From Helianthus annuus (lineage: Eukaryota > Streptophyta > Magnoliopsida > Asterales > Asteraceae), in NCBI RefSeq assembly GCF_002127325.2, contig NC_035444.2, positions 84,185,675 through 84,249,674 on the forward strand: a stretch of 64,000 nt of DNA. Direction: 5' to 3'. Under the pieces are notes generated by a model, which had not been told where the DNA came from, ran no database searches, and saw nothing but the letters and a program-made list of their open reading frames with translations. Position 1 is the stretch's first letter, and each line of letters begins with the position of its first letter. Shown here one piece after another: positions 56,545-64,000 of this stretch. A program made the translations under genes and the position numbers.

Positions 56545-56654
56545 AGCTTATAAGCTTAGTTTTTTGAGTATATGTTTTGGAATTACTAAACTAATGTTGC
56601 ATCATTGTTACGTCATCGTCATATAAGAATTTGAGCAATAGCAATATACCATTA
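56545..56654. other. Short spacer
   Basis: Nothing recognisable. Confidence 0.5.
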
Positions 56655-56972
56655 GGGTGTACGGTATGGGTGGGGGGAGTGGGTGATTGAGTGGGCACAC
56701 CACCGCCAACCCTTGTTTAAGTTGGGTGATTGAATTGAAGCGGAGAGTAGTCACCGTGCAAGGGAAGAGGAGAGAGAGAGCATAAATGGTGGGCCCTACA
56801 CTTTTCCAACCTATTACACATTTAGTCTTTTTTTAAGAAAAAAATGTTTGGGTGGGCCACCCCTTACGTTTAAGTGCAAGAGGGAAGTTGGAGAGAGAAT
56901 TGACATAGAATGAGATGATTGCCTTGGTGAATAGTTTACCAAATTCCTACGAATGAACCACCCCTAACACCC
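56655..56972. mobile_element. MITE, possibly PIF/Harbinger-like
   Basis: 318 bp beginning GGGTGT and ending ACACCC, with TTA on each side (56652-56654 and 56973-56975), the duplication typical of PIF/Harbinger. The inverted similarity beyond the first bases is imperfect. Confidence 0.45.
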
Positions 56973-56975
56973 TTA

Positions 56976-57203
56976 ACAATGTGTTATTGAATAATAAAAG
57001 AAAAAAAAAACGATATGATCGTTTTATATCGGTGTGTGCCCCACCATCATCCTCACATTCTTTCATTGGCATCGTTAATGGAATGACTATGGCTCTAATA
57101 ACTTAACCGAATAACAAAGGGCGGCGGTGTTTGACCCGTTAACGAGTGATGTGGTACCCACTCACCATTTCACAACGGATGATCTTAGTAAAACAAAGTT
57201 ATA
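56976..57203. other. Spacer
   Basis: No gene or element recognised. Confidence 0.5.
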
Positions 57204-57212
57204 TTTTTTAAA

Positions 57213-57640
57213 GAGTAAACTGCCAAAATGGTTCCTGGGGTTTGCTCACTTTTGTCACTTTAGTCCATAACTCATATCTTTTGAATTTGGGTCCCTATGG
57301 TTTCAATTTTGTTGTCATTTTCATCCAAAAGCAAAATCAGGTCAGATTTTTCAGTTAACATCCAGTTTTTTTTTTTTTCCTCCCTTTTAATCATGGGCAA
57401 AATTGTCAGATTTTTTTAATTTGTTATAATAGAACGTTAAAATACCATTTTGCCCTTCATTAAAAGGGAAGAAAAAGACAAAAAAAAATGGATGTTAAGT
57501 GAAAAATCTGACCAGATTTTGATTTTGGATAAAAATGGCAACAAAGTTGAAACCACAGAAATCTAGATTCAAAAGGTTTGAGTTTTGGACTAAAGTGGCA
57601 AAAGTAACCAAACCTCATGAACCATTTTGACAGTTTACTC
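57213..57640. mobile_element. MITE with long TIRs and 9-bp duplication, MULE-type
   Basis: 428 bp, close to a full palindrome: GAGTAAACTGCCAAAATGG at the left and CCATTTTGACAGTTTACTC at the right, with matching blocks over about 190 bp on each side. The flanks TTTTTTAAA (57204-57212 and 57641-57649) form a 9-bp target duplication, the Mutator signature. No protein is encoded. Confidence 0.82.
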
Positions 57641-57649
57641 TTTTTTAAA

Positions 57650-57968
57650 AGATAAAAAAGTTTTTAGTATATGAAACCCGTAAATTTTTCAAAAGTTTAA
57701 GCTTATCATACTTTCAACCCACTTGAATGTTTTGACTTTATCTTTTTTATGTAGATAGAGTTATTCAACAAAAGTTTTATCTCCAAATATTGATATGTTG
57801 CTAATAGTACATGGCATTTGTAAAATGGTAATTTTAATCTGCATGCAAAATTGTAATTTTTAACTTGAGAAAAAAATCGTAATTTGAACCGATGGAAAAT
57901 TGTAATTTTAAGCTGGGTTACAGGCATAATTTTATTTTGCACGGGAGGCAAAAACGTAATTTTGAACT
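57650..57968. other. AT-rich spacer
   Basis: Repeated AAATTGTAATTTT or CGTAATTTT words; no gene. The minus-strand frame at 57706-57951 is low-complexity. Confidence 0.5.
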
Positions 57969-58101
57969 AAGAATAAAAGCGTAATTTTAAAACGGGAATA
58001 AAATCGTAAATTGGTTGGACTAACAGGAAGTGTCAAACAGCTGTCTAGCACTAGTCTTCAAAGTACTCTTTCAATATAAGGATAGTATAATTACAATTGT
58101 G

Positions 58102-58133
<32 letters not shown>

Positions 58134-58319
58134 GGCTACCGGCACTATTCACCAATTGCAGATGACAACTATTACCTCATTGTAAAAAGAATAAAAGCGT
58201 AATTTTAAAACGGGAATAAAATCGTAAATTGGTTGGACTAACGGGAAGTGTCAAACAGCTGTCTAGCACTAGTCTTCAAAGTACTCTTTCAATATAAGGA
58301 TAGTATAATTACAATTGTG

Positions 58320-58356
<37 letters not shown>

Positions 58357-58409
58357 GGCTACCGGCACTATTCACCAATTGCAGATGACAACTATTACCT
58401 CATTGTAAA
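57969..58409. repeat. 218-bp tandem duplication with poly(A) inside each copy
   Basis: Copy 1 is 57969-58186 and copy 2 is 58187-58409. They are almost identical, differing by one visible substitution (ACAGGAAG and ACGGGAAG) and in the A run (30 and 35 bases). Unit edges are AAGAATAAAAGCG and CATTGTAAA. No gene. Confidence 0.9.
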
Positions 58410-58736
58410 TGTAATATAGAAGATTGTTTCACTTTTGAATCTTTACACACATATTTTTATAGATAATTCGTCGTTTCCATATATTCTTTTAATGTGTATT
58501 TCAAAGCTCTTTATGTTTTTTTTCACCAATATGTTGTTACTTTGTATTTTTCATCCATTATTTTCACGGTAGGCCTTAACTATTGAACATGTCTATTTTT
58601 TTCATCATCAGCTAGCTAGAAACCTGTTTTACACTATTAGTATAATAATGTTTAATGTCTACGTCTTTTGTAATAGCCATTTTGTTTGTATCAATTTGAG
58701 TGTTATGTGTCTTAGGTCCAAGGCTTGATACAAAAC
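58410..58736. other. AT-rich spacer
   Basis: No gene or named element seen. Confidence 0.5.
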
Positions 58737-58881
58737 TACAATCGAGCCGGGGGTCTTACTGGAAGCAGCCTCTCTATTCCTACGGGGTAGAGGTAAGGCT
58801 GTCTACATCTACCCTCCTCAGACCCTATCTTAGCTTTGCTATTGGTGGGATTTACTGAGTATGATGATGATGATGATGATG
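58737..58881 (+). mobile_element. Au-like SINE, 3' part, with GAT tail
   Basis: It contains GGAAGCAGCCTCTCTATTCC, GGGGTAGAGGTAAGGCTGTC and TACCCTCCTCAGACCCTA, then GGTGGGATTTACTGAGTATG and a GAT microsatellite (58860-58881). This is the body and tail of plant Au-type SINEs. The tRNA-related head with box A and B is not evident, so it is probably 5'-truncated. Confidence 0.75.
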
Positions 58882-58909
58882 TTTGTATAAGTTTGTGTTT
58901 GATTTGAAT

Positions 58910-59224
58910 TGTAAACACTATTCATACGTACGCAGGAGTCCTGCGTAACGCATAAGTAGTCCGTGCGCAAGAGTCACGCGCTAGGTGTCCTACGCCTATA
59001 AATAGGGTAGTGATGCGCATGACTTAGTAGACTTAAATTTGAAGCTTTTGAAAGCAGTTGTCTTTGTAACGAAGTGCTGCCAAATTTTCATCAGAAAGTT
59101 TATTTGGTATCTCGGAGCATACACAATACATATATATGGATTATGCACTTATATTTGTGTCGTAGATTCCATTCATGTCATTCTAAACATTTAACCGCGT
59201 CGTGATCGATTCCTGGAACTTTCA
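58910..59224 (+). repeat. 5' LTR of copia remnant G
   Basis: The end is fixed by the primer-binding site: GAACTTTCA then AA then TGGTATCAGAGCTA (59227-59240). A TATA box (TATAAATAGG) lies at about 58999-59008, preceded by GCGCAAGAGTCACGCG words. The start TGTAAACAC at 58910 is a guess. Confidence 0.6.
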
Positions 59225-59226
59225 AA

Positions 59227-59240
59227 TGGTATCAGAGCTA
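59227..59240 (+). other. Primer-binding site of remnant G
   Basis: TGGTATCAGAGCTA, complementary to initiator Met-tRNA apart from the last base. Confidence 0.85.
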
Positions 59241-59451
59241 AGGAAGTGATGTCTACCTCTGCTATAGCTTAGAAGTGAAGATTTCGACTTAAAACTTCGT
59301 TTATTTGTGTTTTTAAGCGTTCTCACAGTTGAAAATTGTCACATTTCATCTCGGAAGCTTTCTTTTTCATTCTTGATCTTTATCTTAGAAGATTACATCA
59401 TAAAATTCCAAAAACACATTCAAAATGTCAAAATTTAGCTTGTATGCTCCA
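59241..59451 (+). other. Leader remnant of G
   Basis: A short leader followed directly by protease sequence. The whole gag is missing, which indicates an internal deletion. Confidence 0.55.
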
Positions 59452-59954
59452 AAGTCGTGTGCAGGGGCTGCCACGTAGGTCCGCATTTTCGAAGTGGATC
59501 ATGAACAGTGAAGCTTCCAGACAAATGACGGGTATGCTCGCCCTGCACTACAATGTCACACGTATAAATGGCAGGTACGTGGGGTGTGTGGGTAACCAAG
59601 GAGGGAGGATGACCGGTGAGGGAATATAGAGGTGTCGTTCGATAAAGTCAACTACATCGCCGAGTTAGAGAATAATTTGTTGTGTGTTTCGCAAATTTGT
59701 AATAAGAAGTTTTCAACTCACTTTACTGACAAATAATACATGAGCTTAAAACCGGGTTTTCATATTCCTGAAGAGTGGATCCTCATCGGGGCTCCTCGAG
59801 AGAATGATTTTTACGTTCTCGAGATGAGTATTGCCTCCACTACTTCTCAAAGTGCACAATGTTTCTGAACAAAGACTACCGAGAAAAATCAATCTTATAG
59901 CACTTGATAATGGGGCACATTCACCTGAGAAGGATGAATCACTTAGTGAAGAAT
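59452..59954 (+). pseudogene. pol: Pol fragment of G: protease and GAG-pre-integrase
   Basis: The protease site is degraded (WIMNSEASRQMTG, where WIMDSGASRHMTG is seen in B), so the catalytic Asp and Gly are both changed. NQGGRMTGEGI and TAG follow, then frame-broken traces of CNKKFSTHFTD, PGFHIPEEWILIG and GHIHLRRMNHLVKN. It is cut at 59954 by the LTR of H; AGAAT (59950-59954) would be the left target duplication of H. Confidence 0.82.
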
Positions 59955-60355
59955 TGTTGGAACCTGAAGGTTTATTCATGTAGGTTAACAGTGTTTAGGG
60001 GTTGATTTTGTAATTAGTTTGTTTATGTTTTGGGTTAAACACTTGTGGGTTGGGCTAGAATGATAGTGACATGGGCCTAGGTTTCGGCTTGCATGTTTAG
60101 TATTTAAACACCCTTAATCTATTGATTAAGGGTTGTTGTTCACGTGTAACAGGCAGGCAACATAAGCAGTCGCAACCGGGGTCCCATCCGATCTTGTATC
60201 AGTCATCGTTTAAGTTGAATGCAAGTTTCGGTTTGTTTGATTCATCTTATTATTTGTTATTTGATCTTTATATTGTTTCTTGAATCGCCTTGTGATTGGT
60301 TTCCGCACTCTCACATGGTTAGATTGATATCATTGTGATCCTCACGGATTTTACA
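59955..60355 (+). repeat. 5' LTR of element H
   Basis: 401 bp, TGTTGGAACCTG to GGATTTTACA. TATTTAAACACCC at about 60101-60113 may be the TATA region. Confidence 0.85.
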
Positions 60356-60357
60356 AT

Positions 60358-60371
60358 TGGTATCAGAGCCA
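60358..60371 (+). other. Primer-binding site of element H
   Basis: TGGTATCAGAGCCA begins two bases after the LTR end and is complementary to initiator Met-tRNA. Confidence 0.9.
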
Positions 60372-61038
60372 TTGAAGCCATTCAAGGGCTCGGTTTTGAT
60401 ATCAATCGGATTCAAGAAGTTTCATATATTACTGATCCGGTTTGTTGAAGTGTGTTTGCAGATCTGTTCATCGACTGTTCTTAAAAATTCATTGAAAAAT
60501 CACTGATTTTGGTTCTGTTGATTTCAGCATTGGTGTTTGCTGATTTTTCGGGATTTCGGTGCAACAGATTCAAAGATTACAATATCTTTGAATTTTGGAA
60601 TTTGCTGAAAAGTCGGGATTGCGAGTAAACAGTTCTTATCACTTTTGTTTTGCAGGTTACGACTCGCAATCTCTTAGTTGCGGTTCATCACGTCTCAGTT
60701 ACGACTCGCAACAGTTGCTGGTTTCGGTTCATCCTGCCCAGTTACGACTCGCAATCAGTCTTGGTTTCGGTTCATCTTGCCCAGTTACGACTCGCAACCG
60801 GCTTGTTTGATCTTCACTCGCAATCGTGGTTTCGGCTCATCCTGTCTTGTTACGACTCGCAACCATTCCGGTTACGACTCGCATCCAAGGTTGACTTGAC
60901 TCGCAACCATCTTCAATCACGACTCGCAAATTCGACTCGCAACCCCGTTTCGACTCGCAACGACACATTGTGACGGACATTTGGACTGTTGACTTGGACT
61001 AAATAAAATTAATTAATTAATTAACTGATTAATTAGCA
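60372..61038 (+). other. Leader of element H with repeated GACTCGCAA word
   Basis: From about 60657 to 60962 the word TTACGACTCGCAA, or its core GACTCGCA, occurs about ten times. The frames that cross it (60595-60973) are repeat artefacts. Confidence 0.8.
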
Positions 61039-64000
61039 ATGTCAACCACCAACAGTGAATTGTCTACCCTAACTCAGCAACAAGAACTTGATTCAAAACT
61101 TGGGACCACATCACGCATTCCTAGGCTAACTGATGCCAACGACTTTCCCGAGTGGAAGTGGCGCTTTGAACAGCATCTTAAGGTTAAAGATTACAAGCTA
61201 TGGCGCAGCATCTTGAGGGGACCTAGGGAAATTATGATGGAAAGTCCTACAGAACCTGATGTTAAAGTTAAGAAGCCTCGAGAACAATACACTGAAGATG
61301 ATTTGCTTATTGTTGAAGAAGATGATCGAGCTTTCTCTTACTTGACCATGGGTTTGGGTCCTAATATTGCCATGGGCTTTCGCACCTGCAAATCTGCCAA
61401 GGAACTGTGGGACTCTCTGGTAGAAGTGTATGAAGGTAACGAAGATATGAAAGAAAGTCGAAGGAACTTGCTGCAACAAAATTTCAACAATTTCAACCAT
61501 ATTTATGGTGAAACAGTAGATAATCAGATCCAAAGGTTTGTCAAGCTGGTGACTCAAATGCAGATGGAAGAAATTCATACCTCAAACGCCTCCACCAACA
61601 GACAACTTCTCAATGCTTTGCCCAAGAGTTGGGATCATCATGTTGCTATGATCAAGAAGACTAAAGATCTTGCAAGATGCACCCTGTCTGAGATGATCTC
61701 GCACATCAAAGCTTGTGAATTGGATGACAAGCAGAGAGAGACTAACTACAAGAACAGCATGCTGGCTGCCGGTTTCTCAATAGCTCCAACCACGTCTAGC
61801 GACAGCAACACAGCTCTTCTATCACAAGGAGGATTTCAGATGTTTCGCAATAATTCCTCTGTCTCTCAATCTGGATCCTCAAATCAAATCGTCTCTTCAG
61901 CTTCTCCAGCTTCAGTTCAAAATGCTGGAAAGGCTTCTGCTGCTGCCTCTGCTTCTGCTCACTCTACGAACAATGAGATGATGGCATTTTTCGCAAGTCA
62001 GTCAAAGGAAAAGCTAGACATAGCAGCTTCTGTAATCAACTGTTTGAATGCTTTTCTTGCAGGGAAGCTTGATCCACCAAAGTGGAGTCAAGATGATTTG
62101 TCACAGATTCATCCAGATGATGTTGAAGAAATGGATATCACCTGGCAAATGGCAATGGCGGCATTCAGAGCTCAAAAGTTTGTGAAGAAAACGGGTAAAA
62201 ACAGGTGGGGTAACGCTTGGAATGGAGCTTCTAAAGTGCCCTTCAATCTTCGCTGTTTCAACTGTCATGAGGAAGGACACTATGCTAGGAACTGCCCGAA
62301 GCCACCCATGAACAGAGATCAGAATCCTACTACTCCTGCACAACCAGCTACTCCTAATCGAGAAAGGGCTCTTGTGTCTACTACAAGTATAGCAGATGCA
62401 GCTGCCTCTGGAAGTCCACAGCCGCAGGGATTAGCACAAGCGCTGGTGGTGCAGCCAAATGTCAACTTTGACTGGTCTTCTGAGATTGAGCGTCTGAACA
62501 TATCAGCTCCAGATAATCAAGCTGCAACTTCTAACATTGCTTTCATGACCTCAAACGAGCATGACCCTGAGCCACAGGAAGAGACTGCTGCTGACGATTT
62601 CGCTTTCATGACTCAAATCCTGTCAGCACCTGTCAAAGGTCTCACCAAAGAAGAGGTACTTTCAGTTTTCTGCACTCCTGAATGTAGGGAACGTGTTGAG
62701 GCTTATAGAATACACAACGCTGAGCTAATCGAAGATTACAATGAAATTAAAAGAAAAAATTTCACTTTAACGAAAAATGAAAAACTTTTCAAAGAGAAAG
62801 TCGAAGCTCAGCGTAAGGACATCGTTCAACTAAAGGACGATGTCAGTGTAGCTAAAGCCCAACTCATGATAGTCAAAGAAAAATTATGTGAAGTAACTAA
62901 GGAACTGGAGAATGTAAGAGACAAATATCAAATCAATCAATTAAACATCAAGAAATTTGATTCCTCCAGTAAGTTAGTAAAAAATCTGTGTGATGAACAA
63001 TTGGCTTACTCTAAAAAGAAAGGGTCGGGTTTAGGTTACAATCAGACTCCTCCTCCATACAATAACAATTACACTTATTTGCCAATGTCTGAGGAGGAGA
63101 TCTTGAATGAAAGCAAAATGACTTATGGCTCGTCTAGCAAATCGTCTGTTCACAACAAACCTGTTGAGCCACAAAAGTCCTCGCCTTTAAAGTTTATTCC
63201 TAAAGGCACAATTGATCCTAACATCTCGTTGTCATGTGCAGATGATAGCTCAGAAGTAAGATGTGATGATGTTCATGGGAGTGAACCAGTTATTGTTTCA
63301 AACGTTTCTGAACCTTATTTTGAATATTATTCTGAACCAACTGAGTCTGACATTGCTTTTACTAATTCTTTGTTTGCGTCGTTTTCTGCGTTTGTTTCGT
63401 CTTGTGAGCCTGCTGTTTTGGGCAAAACTGATAATGTTTGTGTGGATGATTTGAACAATATTTGTGGTGATGATTGTTTTTCAGCTAATGTTTGTGATGA
63501 TAACATATCAAATGTTTCAGCTTGTGATAATGTTACAGGTGCGGTCCCCAAGGATGCATTCAGTGAAACCACTGAAACTATTTCTCAAGAAAATCAAGTG
63601 TATCCTGATTCTTCTTCTGAACCTGTCTCAGTGGGTGTCCCTAATGTTGAATCTAGTGGGACCCCATTGGAAACCGAATTACCAAATGAATCAGAACCTG
63701 TGTCACAAAGTAAATGCTCTGAGGAAATGCATGTTGATGAAACTTCTTCAGGATCAGAAAGTGAACCTGAATCAGTTTCACTCGAGAAATGCATTAAGGA
63801 AGAGCATACTGTTGAAACTTCTTCTTGTTCGGAAAGTGAACCTGAATCAGTTTCAGATGATAAATGTGTTGATAAAACACATTTGGATGAAGCTCATACA
63901 TGTTCAAATTCGGAATCAAGAGTAAGTGAAAAGGAAAAGGGGGTTGGTAAAAGGGTGAAATCATCAGCAGAAAAGTTGATTAAAGAAAAACCACAAATCA
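61039..64000 (+). CDS. gag: Long Gag of element H, open to window edge
   Basis: ATG at 61039-61041; 987 codons without a stop. The UBN2-type core spans about residues 25-235 (DANDFPEWKWRFEQHLKV, SAKELWDSLVEVYEG, LLNALPKSWDHHVAMIKK). An S/A/Q-rich linker follows, then the zinc knuckle at residues 406-419 (CFNCHEEGHYARNC, 62254-62295). FAFMT is repeated twice. A coiled coil lies at about residues 560-650, then LGYNQTPPPYNNNY (about 671-684) and a long acidic tail with a repeated SESEPESVS phrase (63763-63780 and again from 63832). The role is capsid and RNA binding. It shares the extended layout of A, B and E but differs in sequence. The end, and any second knuckle, lie beyond the window. Confidence 0.9.
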   Translation, partial: MSTTNSELSTLTQQQELDSKLGTTSRIPRLTDANDFPEWKWRFEQHLKVKDYKLWRSILRGPREIMMESPTEPDVKVKKPREQYTEDDLLIVEEDDRAFSYLTMGLGPNIAMGFRTCKSAKELWDSLVEVYEGNEDMKESRRNLLQQNFNNFNHIYGETVDNQIQRFVKLVTQMQMEEIHTSNASTNRQLLNALPKSWDHHVAMIKKTKDLARCTLSEMISHIKACELDDKQRETNYKNSMLAAGFSIAPTTSSDSNTALLSQGGFQMFRNNSSVSQSGSSNQIVSSASPASVQNAGKASAAASASAHSTNNEMMAFFASQSKEKLDIAASVINCLNAFLAGKLDPPKWSQDDLSQIHPDDVEEMDITWQMAMAAFRAQKFVKKTGKNRWGNAWNGASKVPFNLRCFNCHEEGHYARNCPKPPMNRDQNPTTPAQPATPNRERALVSTTSIADAAASGSPQPQGLAQALVVQPNVNFDWSSEIERLNISAPDNQAATSNIAFMTSNEHDPEPQEETAADDFAFMTQILSAPVKGLTKEEVLSVFCTPECRERVEAYRIHNAELIEDYNEIKRKNFTLTKNEKLFKEKVEAQRKDIVQLKDDVSVAKAQLMIVKEKLCEVTKELENVRDKYQINQLNIKKFDSSSKLVKNLCDEQLAYSKKKGSGLGYNQTPPPYNNNYTYLPMSEEEILNESKMTYGSSSKSSVHNKPVEPQKSSPLKFIPKGTIDPNISLSCADDSSEVRCDDVHGSEPVIVSNVSEPYFEYYSEPTESDIAFTNSLFASFSAFVSSCEPAVLGKTDNVCVDDLNNICGDDCFSANVCDDNISNVSACDNVTGAVPKDAFSETTETISQENQVYPDSSSEPVSVGVPNVESSGTPLETELPNESEPVSQSKCSEEMHVDETSSGSESEPESVSLEKCIKEEHTVETSSCSESEPESVSDDKCVDKTHLDEAHTCSNSESRVSEKEKGVGKRVKSSAEKLIKEKPQI

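Larger units (their letters stand above)
59955..64000 (+). mobile_element. Element H: copia retrotransposon, runs off right edge
   Basis: 5' LTR, primer-binding site, 670-bp leader and a long open gag that continues past the window. The open 987 codons suggest a young element. Pol content cannot be judged from here. Confidence 0.88.

Noticed and set aside
60657..60962. CRISPR-like regularly spaced short repeats (also in the leaders of A, B and E)
   Set aside because: Spacing is irregular, the repeats are only 8-13 nt, and this is a eukaryotic retrotransposon leader.
60595..60973. Three overlapping frames rich in TRN and SYDSQ
   Set aside because: Created by the repeated GACTCGCAA word in H's leader.
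61198..61578. Minus-strand 126-codon frame, and other minus-strand frames to 63794
   Set aside because: Shadows of the H gag on the opposite strand.

Overview
This window is plant nuclear DNA made almost entirely of transposable elements; I find no host gene, tRNA or rRNA. The elements point to a eudicot, most likely the sunflower family (Asteraceae). That call rests on my recognition of the families: Sirevirus-like Ty1/copia elements with very long coiled-coil Gags, a Tekay-like Ty3/gypsy chromovirus with 3.5-kb LTRs, gypsy LTRs starting TGTCACACCC, and an Au-like SINE with a GAT tail. I could not check it against a database.

Layout. 1-848 is a gypsy LTR on the minus strand, inserted in the broken Gag of copia element X (minus strand, 5' LTR from 3356). 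From about 4000, element D (plus strand) is split by element A (4710-13203), a complete LTR element with TSD AAGAT that carries a long Gag and no pol. At about 13700 the broken end of D's LTR meets the truncated Gag of element C. C (minus strand) runs 13705-14502 and then 49055-49837. Element B (14503-49054, TSD CGTGC) is inserted in C's leader and is the only copia element here with a recognisable pol. Two things are inserted in B: the gypsy element F in its 3' LTR (14571-32512), and element E in its integrase (36334-43541, TSD CAATA). F has the order LTR, interior, LTR, partial second interior. E is young and intact (LTRs differ at 4 of 462 sites) and encodes one 1,211-residue Gag but no pol. 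C itself lies in another gypsy LTR (49838-51433).

The right part (51434-58900) is older and rich in small elements: a MULE-like element, a 5'-truncated L1-type LINE with a 13-bp TSD, three MITEs, a 218-bp tandem duplication with poly(A) tracts, and a SINE fragment. From 58910 come a copia remnant (G) and, inserted in it, element H, whose Gag frame is open from 61039 to the right edge (987 codons).

How the parts relate. A and E look like non-autonomous Gag-only relatives of B. All three share the Gag layout, the primer-binding site, repeated leader words, a 412-nt non-coding block before the 3' LTR, and a stem-loop 11-13 nt after the gag stop whose stem changes on both sides between elements (GATCC/GGATC, ACTCC/GGAGT, GCTTC/GAAGC). 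This stem-loop, and a separate array of 17 mini-hairpins in the leader of F, are the best candidates for undescribed functional RNA here.
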